Positions 11,265 through 22,360 of a stretch of DNA of 64,000 nucleotides are shown here, piece by piece. Position 1 is the first letter of the stretch. Every line of letters starts with the position of its first letter. Both the position numbers and the translations under genes were made by a program. The notes beneath the pieces are model-generated. The model was not told the origin of the DNA and did not search any database. It saw nothing but the letters and a program-made list of their open reading frames with translations. This stretch comes from Dryomyza anilis. Its lineage: Eukaryota; Arthropoda; Insecta; Diptera; Dryomyzidae. The stretch covers positions 2,136,501 to 2,200,500 of the forward strand of contig OX638130.1 in assembly GCA_951804985.1 (NCBI GenBank), in the 5' to 3' direction.

Positions 11265-12464
11265 AGGACTGCGTCGAATAAAATTGTCCGCTACAAAAAT
11301 GAAAAAATCTAGAAATCTAGTAATCGAATTTTTATAGAATAAAATATTTTATTTTGCAAATTATTTTTAGATTTAAAAAAAAATATAAAAAACCAGAAAT
11401 TAATATTTTTTAATAAAAAGTTTTAATTTTTCCGGAACCCCTTCTAATAATGTTGTAATGGTAGTGTCCGACACCTTCACAGCTGCTGAAGACCACTTTC
11501 TTTTAAAGTCTTGAAGGTCTTTGGCCACTTTTTTTGTTGGCTTCATCTCTCTTTTTACTAAAGCCCAGTATCTCTCAATCGGCCTGAGTTCTGGTCAGTT
11601 TGGTGGATTGGCTTCTCAGGCACCAAAATCACTGCATTTTGTTGGATCCACTCTAAGGCCGTTTGGCTGTAGTGACATGAAGCGAGGTCAGACCAAAAAA
11701 ATGTGTACACTTCATGTTGGCGTAAAAATGGAAGAAATCTCTTTTGCAAGCATTCCTTCACATATATTTCGCTATTAATTGTACCCGATCTCACGAATGA
11801 GCTGCTCCTTTTTCCACAACTGCAAATTGCCTGCCAAACAAGGAATTTCTTTGGGAATTTTTTAATTTTTTTTTTTTTAGAATTTTTTCAGTGAAATTTC
11901 CTCGAGAATCGGCTGTATAAAATTCCTGCCCAGGTAGCTGAGAAAAGTCCGCTAAAACATAAGTTTCGTCGTCCATTATGCAGCAATCGAATTTTTTAAA
12001 AAATCTTGGTTCAGCTTTTTAGCTCGTTGTTTTGCGGTTTCATTCTTGACGGCATTTCTATCCGGAACTTTTTGGACCTTGTACGTCTTCAGCCCAGCTT
12101 CTTTCTTAGTCCTGCGCACGAAAGATTCTGAGCAATCCGCCTTTCTCGCCAATTTCCTTCCGGATATGCTTGGATCTTTCTTTAAACTATTCACAACCTT
12201 CTTCGACTTTTCACGATCATGTGGGCATTTTTTTTACCAGAACCTTTCTTCCGATCAATACTCAGGTCTTCCTTAAAGCGGTTGATAACGCGAGAAATGG
12301 TCTTAGGGTTAGTCCCTACCTCCTTGGCAATTTTTTTAAAAGACCAACTAGGTTGTTTTTGAAAAATTTTAATTATATTTTCTCGCACTTCCACTTCGTT
12401 TGCCATTTTCGCGTTAAATAAATTTTGTATTGACTATAACTGACACAAATTATTTTCTGCCATT
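11265..12464 (-). mobile_element. Degenerate Tc1/mariner-superfamily transposon (DD37E type)
   Basis: An element of about 1.2 kb encloses a broken transposase on the minus strand. It starts after a TA with AGGACTGCGTCGAATAAAA. The other end, read on the minus strand after a TA at 12465-12466, is AATGGCAGAAAATAATTTG. The two ends are similar but not identical (shared AATAA(AA)TTTGT-like block), so the terminal repeats are decayed. The TA flanks fit the TA target of this superfamily. It sits at the edge of the TATTATTGTGATTATTA repeat, with similar repeat sequence on both sides. Confidence 0.85.
11400..12406 (-). pseudogene. Broken DD37E transposase
   Basis: The frame opens at the ATG at 12404-12406 (MANEVEVRENIIKIF...) with an N-terminal helix-turn-helix region (SFKKIAKEVGTNPKTISRVI) and a second one (SGRKLARKADCSESFVRR). 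The catalytic core follows: MDDETYV holds the first Asp (near 11970), FWSDLASCHYS the second Asp (codon 11687-11689), and PELRPIERYWALVK the Glu (codon 11574-11576). With one lost base between the last two restored, 37 residues separate them, which is the DD37E signature known from insects. At least four frameshifts, mostly in A runs (near 12226-12233, 11995-12001, 11865-11878 and 11606-11612), and a stop just before PELRPIE kill it. The last codons reach a TAA at 11400. The length of about 335 codons is normal for the superfamily. Confidence 0.9.
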
Positions 12465-12466
12465 TA

Positions 12467-13194
12467 ATTAGTTGTGATTATCACATTTATAATTAATATG
12501 ATTATCAGAATTATCATACGAAATTTTATAATTATGATATATATGATTTTATTATTAATATTGTAGTTTTTGCCAAAGCATTATTATAATTCTAAAAGTA
12601 GGGTAATTTTTTTAGTTACAACTAAAGGATTTTCTAATAACTCATTCATTGTTCAGTACACAATTCAATTCTACTACGTAATTCAAGTTTATAACAAAAA
12701 AGTACGCCCCACAGTTACTCAAATAGTTCCCCTAAATCAACTGTATTTCATATGGGGTAAAGTTGTGTCGGCTAAATGATAATTAATAGCATTCTTCTGT
12801 CCGTCTCTCTGTTGTCTATCTGTCTAACTATCTGCATGTATGTCTTTCTGCGCACCTTTTGCACATTACGACAGGAAGTCCTTAGCAGGCTCTGATGTGA
12901 AGACAAAAGCCAACAAAAAGCAGGGGCGCTTTTTGCCGTGTCAAAGTGAAGGATTAAAATGTTTTCAGCAAAATGGGGTATGAAAAATACACAAATGACT
13001 GTGCGCCGCACACTGCTGAGTTGGGTTCGGGGTATGGGTTGGGATGAGAAGTGGCGAATTTATGAAGTTAATTTGCGGAAGTAGTTACATGCTTGAAAAT
13101 CACACTACATAGATAGACACACACGTAACTATTACAGCAAAGTTTTGTCTAAACTCGAAAATGTTTCAAGCAAATTAAAGCGTATCAAAATTTT
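12467..13194. other. Non-coding DNA
   Basis: No gene is recognised. The left part resumes the ATTATCAYATTTATAATTA repeat texture interrupted by the transposon. The 12770-13080 part is more GC-balanced but lacks a splice-bounded open frame that I recognise. Confidence 0.5.
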
Positions 13195-14620
13195 GCGTAA
13201 TGTATATATAATTGACTCAAAAATTGCACAATAAATTAGCACAATATACTCTATAATAAAATTGCACAATATATTTCATAATTGCGCCATATTTTTCACA
13301 ATAATTGAAAAACAAATAAAATTGCACAATATATTTCATAATATAATATAACACATTTATAATATTGAGCATTATAATTAATTTTAAATTAAATTTAACA
13401 CAATAATTTTAGATTAAAATTTAGAGTAAAATTACTCGATATATTTCTAATTTTATTTTCACAATAATTTAATATTCAAATTGCACAATTAAATGACATA
13501 ATATATTTCAAAATTGAAATAATATATTCTATGATAAAATTGCACAATATATTTTATTCTATTATAAAATTGCACAGTATATTTTATTCTATAATAAAAT
13601 TGCACAATATGTTTTATGACAAAATAAAGTAGCACAATATATTTCGTAATAAATAAAATTTCAAAATATTTTTTTATAATAAAATTGCGCATAAAATTCA
13701 AACTATATTTCAAAATGCAATTGCACAATATTTTTCAAAATAAAATTGCACAATTTATTTCACAATTAATTACAGAATATATTTCAAAATTGAAATAATA
13801 TATTCTATGATAAAATTGAACAATATATTATATAATAATATTGCACAATATATTTTATTCTATAATAAAATTGCACAATATGTTTTATGACAAAATAAAG
13901 TAGCACAATATATTTCGTAATAAATAATTTCGGGATATTTTTTTATAATAAAATTGCGCATAAAATTCAAACTATATTTCAAAATGCAATTGCACAATAT
14001 TTTTCAAAATAAAATTGCACAATTTATTTCACAATAACATTGATTTAGTTATATCTTAATAAAATTGCACAATATTTTTCATAATAAAATTGCTCAATAT
14101 ATTTTATTCTATAATAAAATTGCACAATATATTTTATTCTATAATAAAATTGCATAATATATTTTATTCTATAATAAAAATGTACAATATATTTTATTCT
14201 ATAAAAACATTGCACAATATATTTTATTCTATAATAAAATTGCACAAAATATTTCGTAATAAATAAAATTTCAGAACATTTTTTTATAATAAAATTGCGC
14301 ATAAAATTCAAACTATTTCAAAATGCAATTGCACAATATTTTTCAAAATGAAATTGCACAATTTATTTCACAATAAAATTGCTTTAGTTATTTCTTAATA
14401 AAATTGCACAATATTATTCGTAATAGAATTGCTCAATATATTTTATATTAAAATTGCACAATATATTTCAATATATTTGAATTAAATTGCACAATAATTT
14501 AATATTAAAATTGCACAAAAAAACATTGAGATATCCAAATATTGTACAAACAAAAAAATCAAATTTTCATAAGAAATTGCACAATATTTTCAATTGCTTT
14601 ATAAACACATTAATGTAAAT
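13195..14620. repeat. 30-bp AATTGCACAATATATTT satellite with higher-order structure
   Basis: The unit is 30 bases, beginning ATTGCACAATATATTTTATT and ending CTATAATAAA, clearest at 14090-14250. A larger block containing GCGCATAAAATTCAAACTAT recurs at 13687, 13956 and 14297 (spacing 269 and 341), so the 30-mers are nested in a second-level tandem repeat. Minus-strand ORFs here simply read the repeat (YYRIKYIVQF). Confidence 0.92.
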
Positions 14621-15009
14621 ATTTCACAAGTAAAATGCAAAATATCTTTCAAACATTCCTAATGCAAATCGATTTATATTTGCACAATAAATTGAAATCT
14701 AAATTTAATTTGTGCAAAAATCTCTTTGCAGTGCTTTCGGCTGTGTGCCACACAGTGCTGCCAGACAAACGAAAAAAAGGCGCAAAGTGTGCAGAAAAAT
14801 ATGCAGTGAAGTCAAGCGACACACGCGAATCGTTGGCTGCGAAAGGCGCAGCAACGGCGACGGAATGTCAGGAATTTTTTGCCTAAGAGGCGGACGTGGC
14901 AGTAACAGCAGCACTTCTGAGCATTGCATATTTTTAGGCGAGTTTGTGGCAAGAAAAATATGTTTGAAAAAAACACAAAACAGAAGGAAAGTTGAACGAG
15001 GTGCCATAT
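14621..15009. other. GC-richer non-coding patch
   Basis: This is more balanced composition than its surroundings. It carries CAGTGCTGCCAG near 14754 and one TTGCATATTTTTAGGCG near 14934. ORFs on both strands overlap each other and show no domain. A regulatory or untranslated-exon role is possible but unsupported. Confidence 0.4.
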
Positions 15010-15780
15010 TGCAAAAAAAAAAATGAAAACGGGAAAAGTGAAAAAAATGAAAGAGTGAAAACATAAAAAGTTAAAAATGTGAAAAAAATCAAAAAGTGAA
15101 AAGGCAAAAAATTAAACAAATTAAATAGTGAAAAAATTAAAAAGTGAAAATCTGAAAAAAGGTGAAAAAAGTAAAAGAGTAAATAAGGGAAAAACAGTGA
15201 TAAAATAATGAATAAAACAGTGAAAAAACGTTATGACTTTTTCACCTTTACCATTTCTTCACCCATTTCATATTTTGATAAAGGTGAAAAGGGTGAAAAA
15301 ATAGTAAAGGTGAAAATGCAATAAAATGAGATAGCGATTAAAGTGAAAAATATGAAATGGGTGAAGAAATGGTAATGGTGAAAAAGTCATAACGGCTGAA
15401 AAGGTGAAAAAAGATGTGGTAAAGGTAAAAAAGTGATAACCACTGAAATGGCGATAAAGATGATAAAGATTTACATGTATTTATTTTTTCACCTTTGTCA
15501 TCTTTTCAACCGTTATCACTGTTTCACCTTTACCACATCTTAGCCCATTTCACTTTTTTCACCTTTATCCCTTTTTCACCTTTATTACTTTGTTCACCTT
15601 TACTACTTTACACAAAAGTTAAAAAAGTGCAAATGTGAAAAAGGTAAAAATTTGAAAATAGTGATAAAGCTGAAAAAAGTGATAAAGGATAAAGTGAAAA
15701 AGTGATAAAAGTGATAAAGCTGAAAAATGTAATAAAGGATAAAGAATAAAAGAAAAGAGTGAATTATTTATTTTTTAACG
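15010..15780. repeat. GTGAAAAAGGTGATAAAG minisatellite with long hairpins
   Basis: A degenerate repeat based on GGTGAAAAAGTGATAAA runs through the region, switching strand twice (purine-rich, then TTTTTCACCTTTA, then purine-rich). This creates long inverted repeats, notably 15229-15276 against 15347-15394 (48 bases, one mismatch) and a weaker pair around 15411-15450 and 15500-15541. Confidence 0.9.
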
Positions 15781-15821
15781 TGTACATTATAAGGAAGCTT
15801 AAGTGATTTTTTTTTCCAAAG

Positions 15822-15913
15822 TTCTTCAAAGAAGTAGTTGTGGCCAAGTATGACAGCACTGCGACATGGCGGCATGTGTCGCAACATATGCAGGATATGT
15901 GCTGGAGATTTGG
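15822..15913 (+). CDS. Possible internal exon of an unknown gene
   Basis: A 92-base segment is open in only one frame, starting FFKEVVVAKYDSTATW and ending MQDMCWRFG. It is followed directly by a strong donor, GG|GTAAGTG. Upstream is a T-run with CCAAAG as the only nearby acceptor, which is weak because YAG is preferred. Composition is less AT-rich than the flanks. I do not recognise the peptide, and no partner exon was found. It could equally be a chance open frame next to a chance donor. Confidence 0.22.
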
Positions 15914-16189
15914 GTAAGTGAAATATTTTTCGCAAATATTTTTACTATCATTTTCTACTTTTGTTTCTGAGAGAGGAATCATAGCAGAAGCATTGCTGAA
16001 GTCTGCGCATATTTACACTATGTGTGTGAAGTACTTTTTTCGCAAAATATTATTTGCACTTTAAATATGTGGCAAAAAATTTACAGAATTTAGGCAAATG
16101 CAGCTAGTAAGAGCTAGGTAAATTTTTATTTTAACTGAATATATATTTTTCTTATTTATGCTGTTAAAAATAGTATATTGAAGTGAATA
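15914..16189. other. AT-rich spacer
   Basis: Nothing is recognised. It contains TTCGCAAATATTTTTAC and TTCGCAAAATATTATTTGCAC patches only. Confidence 0.5.
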
Positions 16190-17240
16190 AAAAAAATTTC
16201 CCAAAAAAGGGAAATTTTTAAAAACACTAAAAAAATATTTAATTCAAGCATATAAATGTTTTAATTAATCAGAAAAGTTATATTTTGCATAAATATAAAA
16301 TTTAACCTTAAGGGAAATTTATATTAAAAATGTAAACATTATTTTAATCATAAAATATAACTTAAAATTGTAATTTTTTTTTTTTTTAGTTTAAAATAAA
16401 TATATTAAATTCAAAAATTTTAAATTTCTCTATTAGGTAAATTTTTATTAAACATTTAAAAATTATTTTTACAATTAATATAGCCTAAAATTGTAAAAAA
16501 CTTATAATTAAAATTTCCCAAATAAGAATATTTTTTGTTTACCATAAAATTTGTTTTTAAGCATTAAATTGCTTTAAGTAATTAAAATACTGATTTTTAT
16601 GAAAAAATAAAAATTTCACAAAAAAGGGAAATTTTGAAAAACTTTTAAAATTTTTAAATTTTAGCATCTAAATGCATTTTATAACCGAAACATAAATATT
16701 TTGCTTAAATATAAAATTTCCCAATTGGAAAAATTTCGACTAAACATTTCCCAGTACGGGAAATTTCTAAAGTCACTAAAAATATTTAATTTAGACACAT
16801 TAATGCATACAAACATTTTTAAAAACACCTTAAAGCATTAAATAACCGGTAACTAAAAATTAAAATTTCCCAAATTAGGCTATTTTTTGTTTACAATACA
16901 AATGGTTTTTAAGCATTAAATTGCTTTAAGTAATAAAAATACTGATTTTTATGAAAAAATAAAAATTTCCCAAAAAAGGGAAATTTGGAAAAACTTTTAA
17001 AATTTTAAAATTTAAGCATCTAAATGCATTTAATAACCGAAAAATGAATATTTTGCTTAAATATAAAATTTCCCAATTTGGGAAATTTCGACTAAACATT
17101 TCCTAGTACGGGAAATTTCTAAAGTCACTAAAAATATTTCATTTAAAAACATTAATGCATTCAATTTTCGTAAATTCATATTTTATTTTAATAGGAAATT
17201 TCTCAATTAGGGAAATTTTTAATTGAAACAGTTTATATTA
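16190..17240. repeat. AAATTTCCC/GGGAAATTT palindrome repeat with 352-bp duplication
   Basis: Small hairpins of the form AAATTTCCC-spacer-GGGAAATTT recur at about 16195, 16613, 16719, 16970, 17078 and 17204. The segment around GCATTAAATTGCTTTAAGTA at 16561 is repeated at 16913 together with more than 200 flanking bases, giving a tandem duplication with a period of 352 bp. Confidence 0.85.
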
Positions 17241-18885
17241 ATTAAACAACACTTTTTTTTTTGTAATCAAATAAAAAGTTTCCTTTGAAAAAGGACCTGT
17301 TTTTGAAAATAGCTTATTGAAAATAGCAATTACATTTTTTTTTTGAAAAATTTTAATGCATCCTAACTTGATGACTTTTCCAATTGCAATATAACGTCAT
17401 CACTCTTCTGTTTTTCGCTTTTGCATACAACAAAAAGTAGCACATTGTAACAAATGAAATTGGGAAAATGAAATCTTTTTCTTTATAAGCTCGAATTTCC
17501 GAGAACAAATTTCATACCATCAAAGTGCCCGTTTATTAGGTGCAACGTGAGCCAGCAGCAGCAACATATCCGATGTGTTGCTGCTGCAGCCATAACAACG
17601 AATGGCTGGCTGCAATGCCTTTGTGCGCTGACAAAAAGGAAATCAGAGAATTGGAAAGATTTTGCAATATTTTCTTTTTTTTTTTTTGTTACGGAAACTG
17701 CCAAAATTGGTTTCTCATGAATTTTTACCAAACAAAAAAATAAGGACTTTTTACTCCAAAGAGTGCAATACGAACGCTGAAATACAATGCCGACAATGTG
17801 GCTCCAATGGCAACACTGAAGACATATTTGGGGATTTTTATTTTGTTGGCGCAAAGTGGCAACTAATTTGCATGTTGCGTGTGTGTTGCAGAGGAAAAGC
17901 AGTTGAACTATATGACGCTGTGTAATACCTCAAAAAAGGATTTTAGTGTTTTTGTGAGTTTCAAAAGTATTTGCTATATTTTTACGGTTGTATTTTAAAT
18001 CACTTTTTTTGCTGCTTCACTAAGTGCATTTGTAATGTGGTAAAAAGCAATTCTAATAAAATGATTAGTTTAAATTTTCTATATAACATAAATGTATTTA
18101 ATTCCGACACTCTAAGAAATGTCAATCAATTTGTTTCTATTATGTTTTAATTTATTTTATTCTTATTCGGAGTTACTTCGTTTTATTTACTCTACACTTG
18201 ATTAACTTTTTCGATCGATTTTAGGCTTTAGATTTCTTATTTCTTTTTTTTTAATATATTTCATTATTATCCTATTTTACTTCAAGTCATTTACTACATA
18301 TGACAGAAATGAAATGTAATTAAAAAGTTTTTTATTATTCTTCGCAGCTATCTAAACTCTGTCTGCTGCTTCGTAAATTTTCACGTATCATTATCGATAG
18401 CAGCCATCTACAGTCATCCAGGACATTAGCTTTTAATTGCACAACTTAGCGACACTGGCAACACTGTCAGCTACAAATGCCTCGAATAGCACAATAATCA
18501 ATAATAGCACCAATGAAGGACAATATACCCTGCTGCTGCTACTGTTGATAGACGATTATCAGTTGCTATTTTCAGTCATTTTCACTGACTTATCGCAGTT
18601 TTCTTGTGATTTTTCAAATAGTTTTGTTTTTGTCTTAAAATGCCAATGGTGCTCTGGACTAAGCTGCTGAATCATAAGTAGTTTATGCTATTTATTTAAT
18701 TGAAATCCATTTATGAATGAAAGGATATTTTTTAGCTGCTTTTGTGTTTGCAATAAAATGAGTTATTGAAGCGGAAAATGAGATTTTACTTATTGATTTT
18801 TGTTTAAAAATACTTCTATTTATAATAAATTGAAATTTTCAACAATTTCCCATAAGGAGTATTTTTAAAATACTTTTAAACAAAG
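17241..18885. other. Non-coding DNA with CTG/CAG-rich patches
   Basis: GC-balanced patches at 17520-17900 and 18350-18670 contain GCTGCTGCAG and CTGCTGCTACTG tracts. Overlapping ORFs on both strands (up to 123 codons) lack domains and conserved-looking composition. No exon is called. Confidence 0.45.
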
Positions 18886-19665
18886 TCGCTGTTGCTCAAA
18901 AAAATTTTAAATTTATTTATTTATGCTTTAAATCAATAGTAAATGCAAATTTGGACGTTTTTAAAAATTTCCCTAAAAATTTTTCAAAAAGGGAAATTTT
19001 TGAAAGTGCTTTAAAACTTAAATCTAAATCTTTTAAAAGCATAAAAACACACTTACACTTATTTTATTTTAAAGGAACATTTTTTAAAACCTTTGGATTG
19101 CGTTTTTTATTTAAGTTTAGAAAAAGCAATATTGCCTTTTATATTTGTGTTTTTTTTTTTATGTACTACTATTTTTTTATTATTTTTCTATATATAGTAT
19201 GAGCAACAAAATTATAACAAATACAGTTTTTTTACTTAAAAAAAAAAAACGCTGTTGCTCTAAAATATAAAAATGTATGCATTTTACTACTTAACGTCGA
19301 TATCTTTTGCTATTTCTGATTGACTAAAATACGTTTTATTTGCTTTAATGAGCTAGCAGTTGCTCAAAAATACTTAAAAATAATTTATTTAGTTCTTAAA
19401 ACAATAGTATTTGTAAATTTAACCATTTTTAAAAATGTCCCAAAAAATTTCCCAAAAAGGGAAATTTTTAAAACTGTTTGCAAACATTAATTTAAGTCAT
19501 TTCCAAACACAAAAAGATATAATCAGTATTAAAAATGCACTTCTAAAAGCTCTATTCAAATGGGAAATTTTTAAAACACATCAAAAACACTCGAATTTTA
19601 CTTATTTTTCAACGTTAATTAACTACAACTCTATAGCTAATAAATTTCCGCATTTTACTAAATAA
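18886..19665. repeat. Diverged tandem duplication (~0.47 kb) with GGGAAATTT hairpins
   Basis: GTTGCTCAAAAA followed by a TTTATTTA-rich part, an AATAGTA block and a CCC...AAAAAGGGAAATTTTT hairpin occurs near 18890-19000 and again near 19360-19470. The hairpins belong to the same family as those at 16190-17240. Confidence 0.7.
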
Positions 19666-20259
19666 TAATACTAACATTAACACATAAAAACAGAAACCAT
19701 CAAGTAGTACTTTCGCTGAATGTGCGCATCAGTGAAATTCTTGAATGTACACAGAGAAACACATGCTAAACGTTGATTTATTTGCAGTTTAAAAGTTCAT
19801 AAACTTCTTAAGTGTGTGTGAGCGGTGTTTATTCTATTTTAACGATTACACTTTGCAGTTGTGAGACAGCGGCAGCATCAGGATTGATTTCAGAAAAATA
19901 CGCTTTACACATACACATACGCGACGTAGTATATAGTAGAGCAACAACATATAAAAAGCGCTAAATAAACAATAAACACATACTAAGAAAAAATGCACAT
20001 ATAAAAAGTAAAATGCATATGTGTGATGCTATCATAAAAATGCGAAAATGTTGTAGTAGAAACAAAAATTATAATAAAAAAAATAGTCAAGTATTTTTAT
20101 TTCCTCAATGCATTACGACGTTAAAGGATTTACAAGCGGACGCTGTAGGTGGCGCGGTGGGTGCTCGAAGGCATAAATTGAAAAGAAAAGCAGCCTGTAA
20201 CCATATAGGCGACGTGTAAAAGTAGGACCGGTTAGTTAGGACCAGTAGAAATGTAGAAA
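19666..20259. other. Non-coding DNA
   Basis: No gene is recognised. A TACACAGAGAAACA sequence near 19748 resembles the end of the element at 5215. Confidence 0.45.
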
Positions 20260-20995
20260 TCGAACTCATTACAACTTTATGCAAAGTAATACTATTGTGT
20301 GCAAAATAATGTACAAAGTAATATACAAAGTAATGTACAAGTGAACAACGTATTACTACTTCGTATAAAGTAATGTAGAAATGGAACCACCTACTATGTG
20401 TACAAATGTGATCAAATTGAAGCACAACTCATTACTATTGCATACAAAGATATGAACAAAAGCAGAAAACAAAGCAGACCTCATTACAATTCCGTACAGA
20501 GTAATGTACAAACGAATTCAATTCTTATTACCACTACGTACAAAGTAATGTACAAATGCAAGCAAAACTCATTACTATGTGTACCAAATACTGAATAAAT
20601 TAAAGCAAAATAAATTCATGCAGAACTTATTACTATTGCGTACAAAGTAATGTACAAATGGAACAACATCTCGTTACTACTGCGTACAAAGTAACGTAGA
20701 AATATTACCATTGCAAATAAAGTACAAAGAAAACATTCCTTAAAGTAATGAACAAATTGCAGCACAACTCATTACTATTACGTACAAAGTAATGTACAAA
20801 AGCAACCACATCTCGTTACACTCGCGTAAAAGGTAATATATAAATGGAAGAACAACTCAATAGTATTGTGTACCAAGTAATGGACAAATTGAAACACAAC
20901 TTGTAACTACTGCATACAAAGTAATGTACAAAAGAAACCACTCCTCATTACTACTGCATACAAAGAAATGCACAAAGAAAACACTGTTATTTACG
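20260..20995. repeat. ~44-bp minisatellite, CTCATTACTATTGCGTACAA type
   Basis: Imperfect units contain CTCATTACTAYTGCGTACAA, then AGTAATGTACAAA, then a variable GGAACCAC-like part. Starts near 20432, 20483, 20527, 20571, 20629 and 20673 give spacings of mostly 44 bases (range 44-58). The unit contains the near-inverted pair TTACTRYTGCGTAC / GTAATGTAC. Confidence 0.85.
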
Positions 20996-22265
20996 ATTCG
21001 ATAATAATTAGACAGTGGCAGGTTATGTAATAATGTCATTTCTTAATGGGAACATTGTAAAGTAGAAGCTTTTAAATGCACTTTTTCCCGCTGGGGTCAC
21101 TGGGTGTGCTATAGTGTGCTGTGGTGTGCTGCTATGCGCGCGTAGTGAATGACTTTAATGTGTGTCAGCAACAACAAAGCGGCTGTTTTAGTGCGATATT
21201 AAAAAAAAGGGAGTAACTGACGAAGTAACACATAAAAAGTAGGCAGCAGGACGATGACGACGTCTTGAGGTGCATGGCAAAACTGTGTCAAAGCGGCAGT
21301 GGCGGTGGTGATGCTTTGAAAGCGGCTCGAATGCATTATAAGATGCTTCCTTATTTTTTGTATTTTATGTGATTTTTAGAATAAAAAAGAAAAGTTTTAA
21401 AAAGAAGAAATCTTTACCGGAAGTTGTAAACTTAGATAAACAAGATGAAAGCGCATAAAAATCAGCAGCTGATGTTGATCAGCAGCGCCATCTACGTGCG
21501 CAAACAACGCCTGCAGTCGCGCGGCAGACATGCATTGCATAAATTAAGGCGTTCAAACTGCATAGGCTGCAAAAATACTACATAGTTGAAAACTGTGCCG
21601 CCTTATGATAATGATGAACTCTTTTATGTGAAGATTGTATTTTTTTTTTGGTACATAAAATATATTTATGAGCATTCAATTTATATTTAAAAAATGTTAT
21701 TTCAGTCAGTCAGTTGTTCTGTTTAGCTATGCGTCAGTTGGCCAATGCGCGCCTCAAAGTATGCTGTGCTTATTAAGCTGGAGGCATTAAGCAGTATTTT
21801 TATGCGTCTTTAAATGCGTATAAATCAATGTTTTTATGTACCTTCTCGAGACTTTTTTATTTATGGTATTTTTTTGTGTTTATTTTATATTTTAGGTTTT
21901 TATTTTTTATTTAATTTTTATTTAATTTTTTTTTGTTTTTTTTTTTGGAATTTTATTACATTTTAATTAACTATATGTTAGTTATTAATTTTATTGTAAT
22001 TTAATGTTATTTATTTTTGTATTATTTTATAATTTTGTTTTTTAGTATTATTATTATTTTTAAATTTATTTTCTTTTAATTTATTTTCGTATTTTTTATA
22101 TTATTTGAATTTATTTTTTAGTTTTATTTTATTTGCATTTTTTTTTTTAATTTGTTTTATTATTTTTTGTATTTTACTTTAAATTTATTTAAATTTATAT
22201 TTGCAGTTTTAAAGATTTTTAAATTTTTTTTTCAATTTTTTGTTCTTTTTCATTTTTCTGCTTAC
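20996..22265. other. Probable tweety intron, 3' side
   Basis: This lies directly downstream of a tweety donor site on the minus strand (GTAAG at 22261-22265), so at least its right end is intron. The 21100-21600 part is GC-balanced with GGCGGTGGTGATG and CAGCAGCGCCATCTACG, but I could not fit the next tweety exon there. 21850-22250 is nearly pure A/T with TTTTATTT texture. Confidence 0.55.
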
Positions 22266-22360
22266 CTGTCTTCTGAGATTGAGCACAAGTCCCTCGACTT
22301 GTTTGCCGGAACTGAAGGCCTGCAGTAGCCCGTTGTGGAAGTCATCATTGCCATATAAAC
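22266..22360 (-). CDS. tty: Tweety/TTYH family exon (second found here)
   Basis: This 95-base exon has acceptor TTTTTTCTAG|GTT and donor CAG|GTAAG. It completes the split Gly codon from the previous exon and reads LYGNDDFHNGLLQAFSSGKQ then VEGLVLNLRRQ, ending in phase 0. The YGND..HNG motif directly after the second transmembrane helix is a hallmark of Tweety proteins. The following residues start the first extracellular domain. Tweety proteins are plasma-membrane proteins with five transmembrane segments. They have been reported as large-conductance or volume-regulated chloride channels, a role that structural work has questioned. The paralogue (tty rather than tweety-2) is inferred from the loop sequence in the neighbouring exon and is less certain than the family. 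Strand agrees with the other exon. No further 3' exon was found to the left. Confidence 0.93.

Noticed and set aside
11521..12421. Several plus-strand ORFs (60-85 codons)
   Set aside because: They are antisense shadows of the broken DD37E transposase.
20105..22265. Searched for the next 3' exon of tweety
   Set aside because: No minus-strand acceptor was found that leads in phase 0 into a peptide resembling the Tweety extracellular domain. The exon is probably further left or outside the window.
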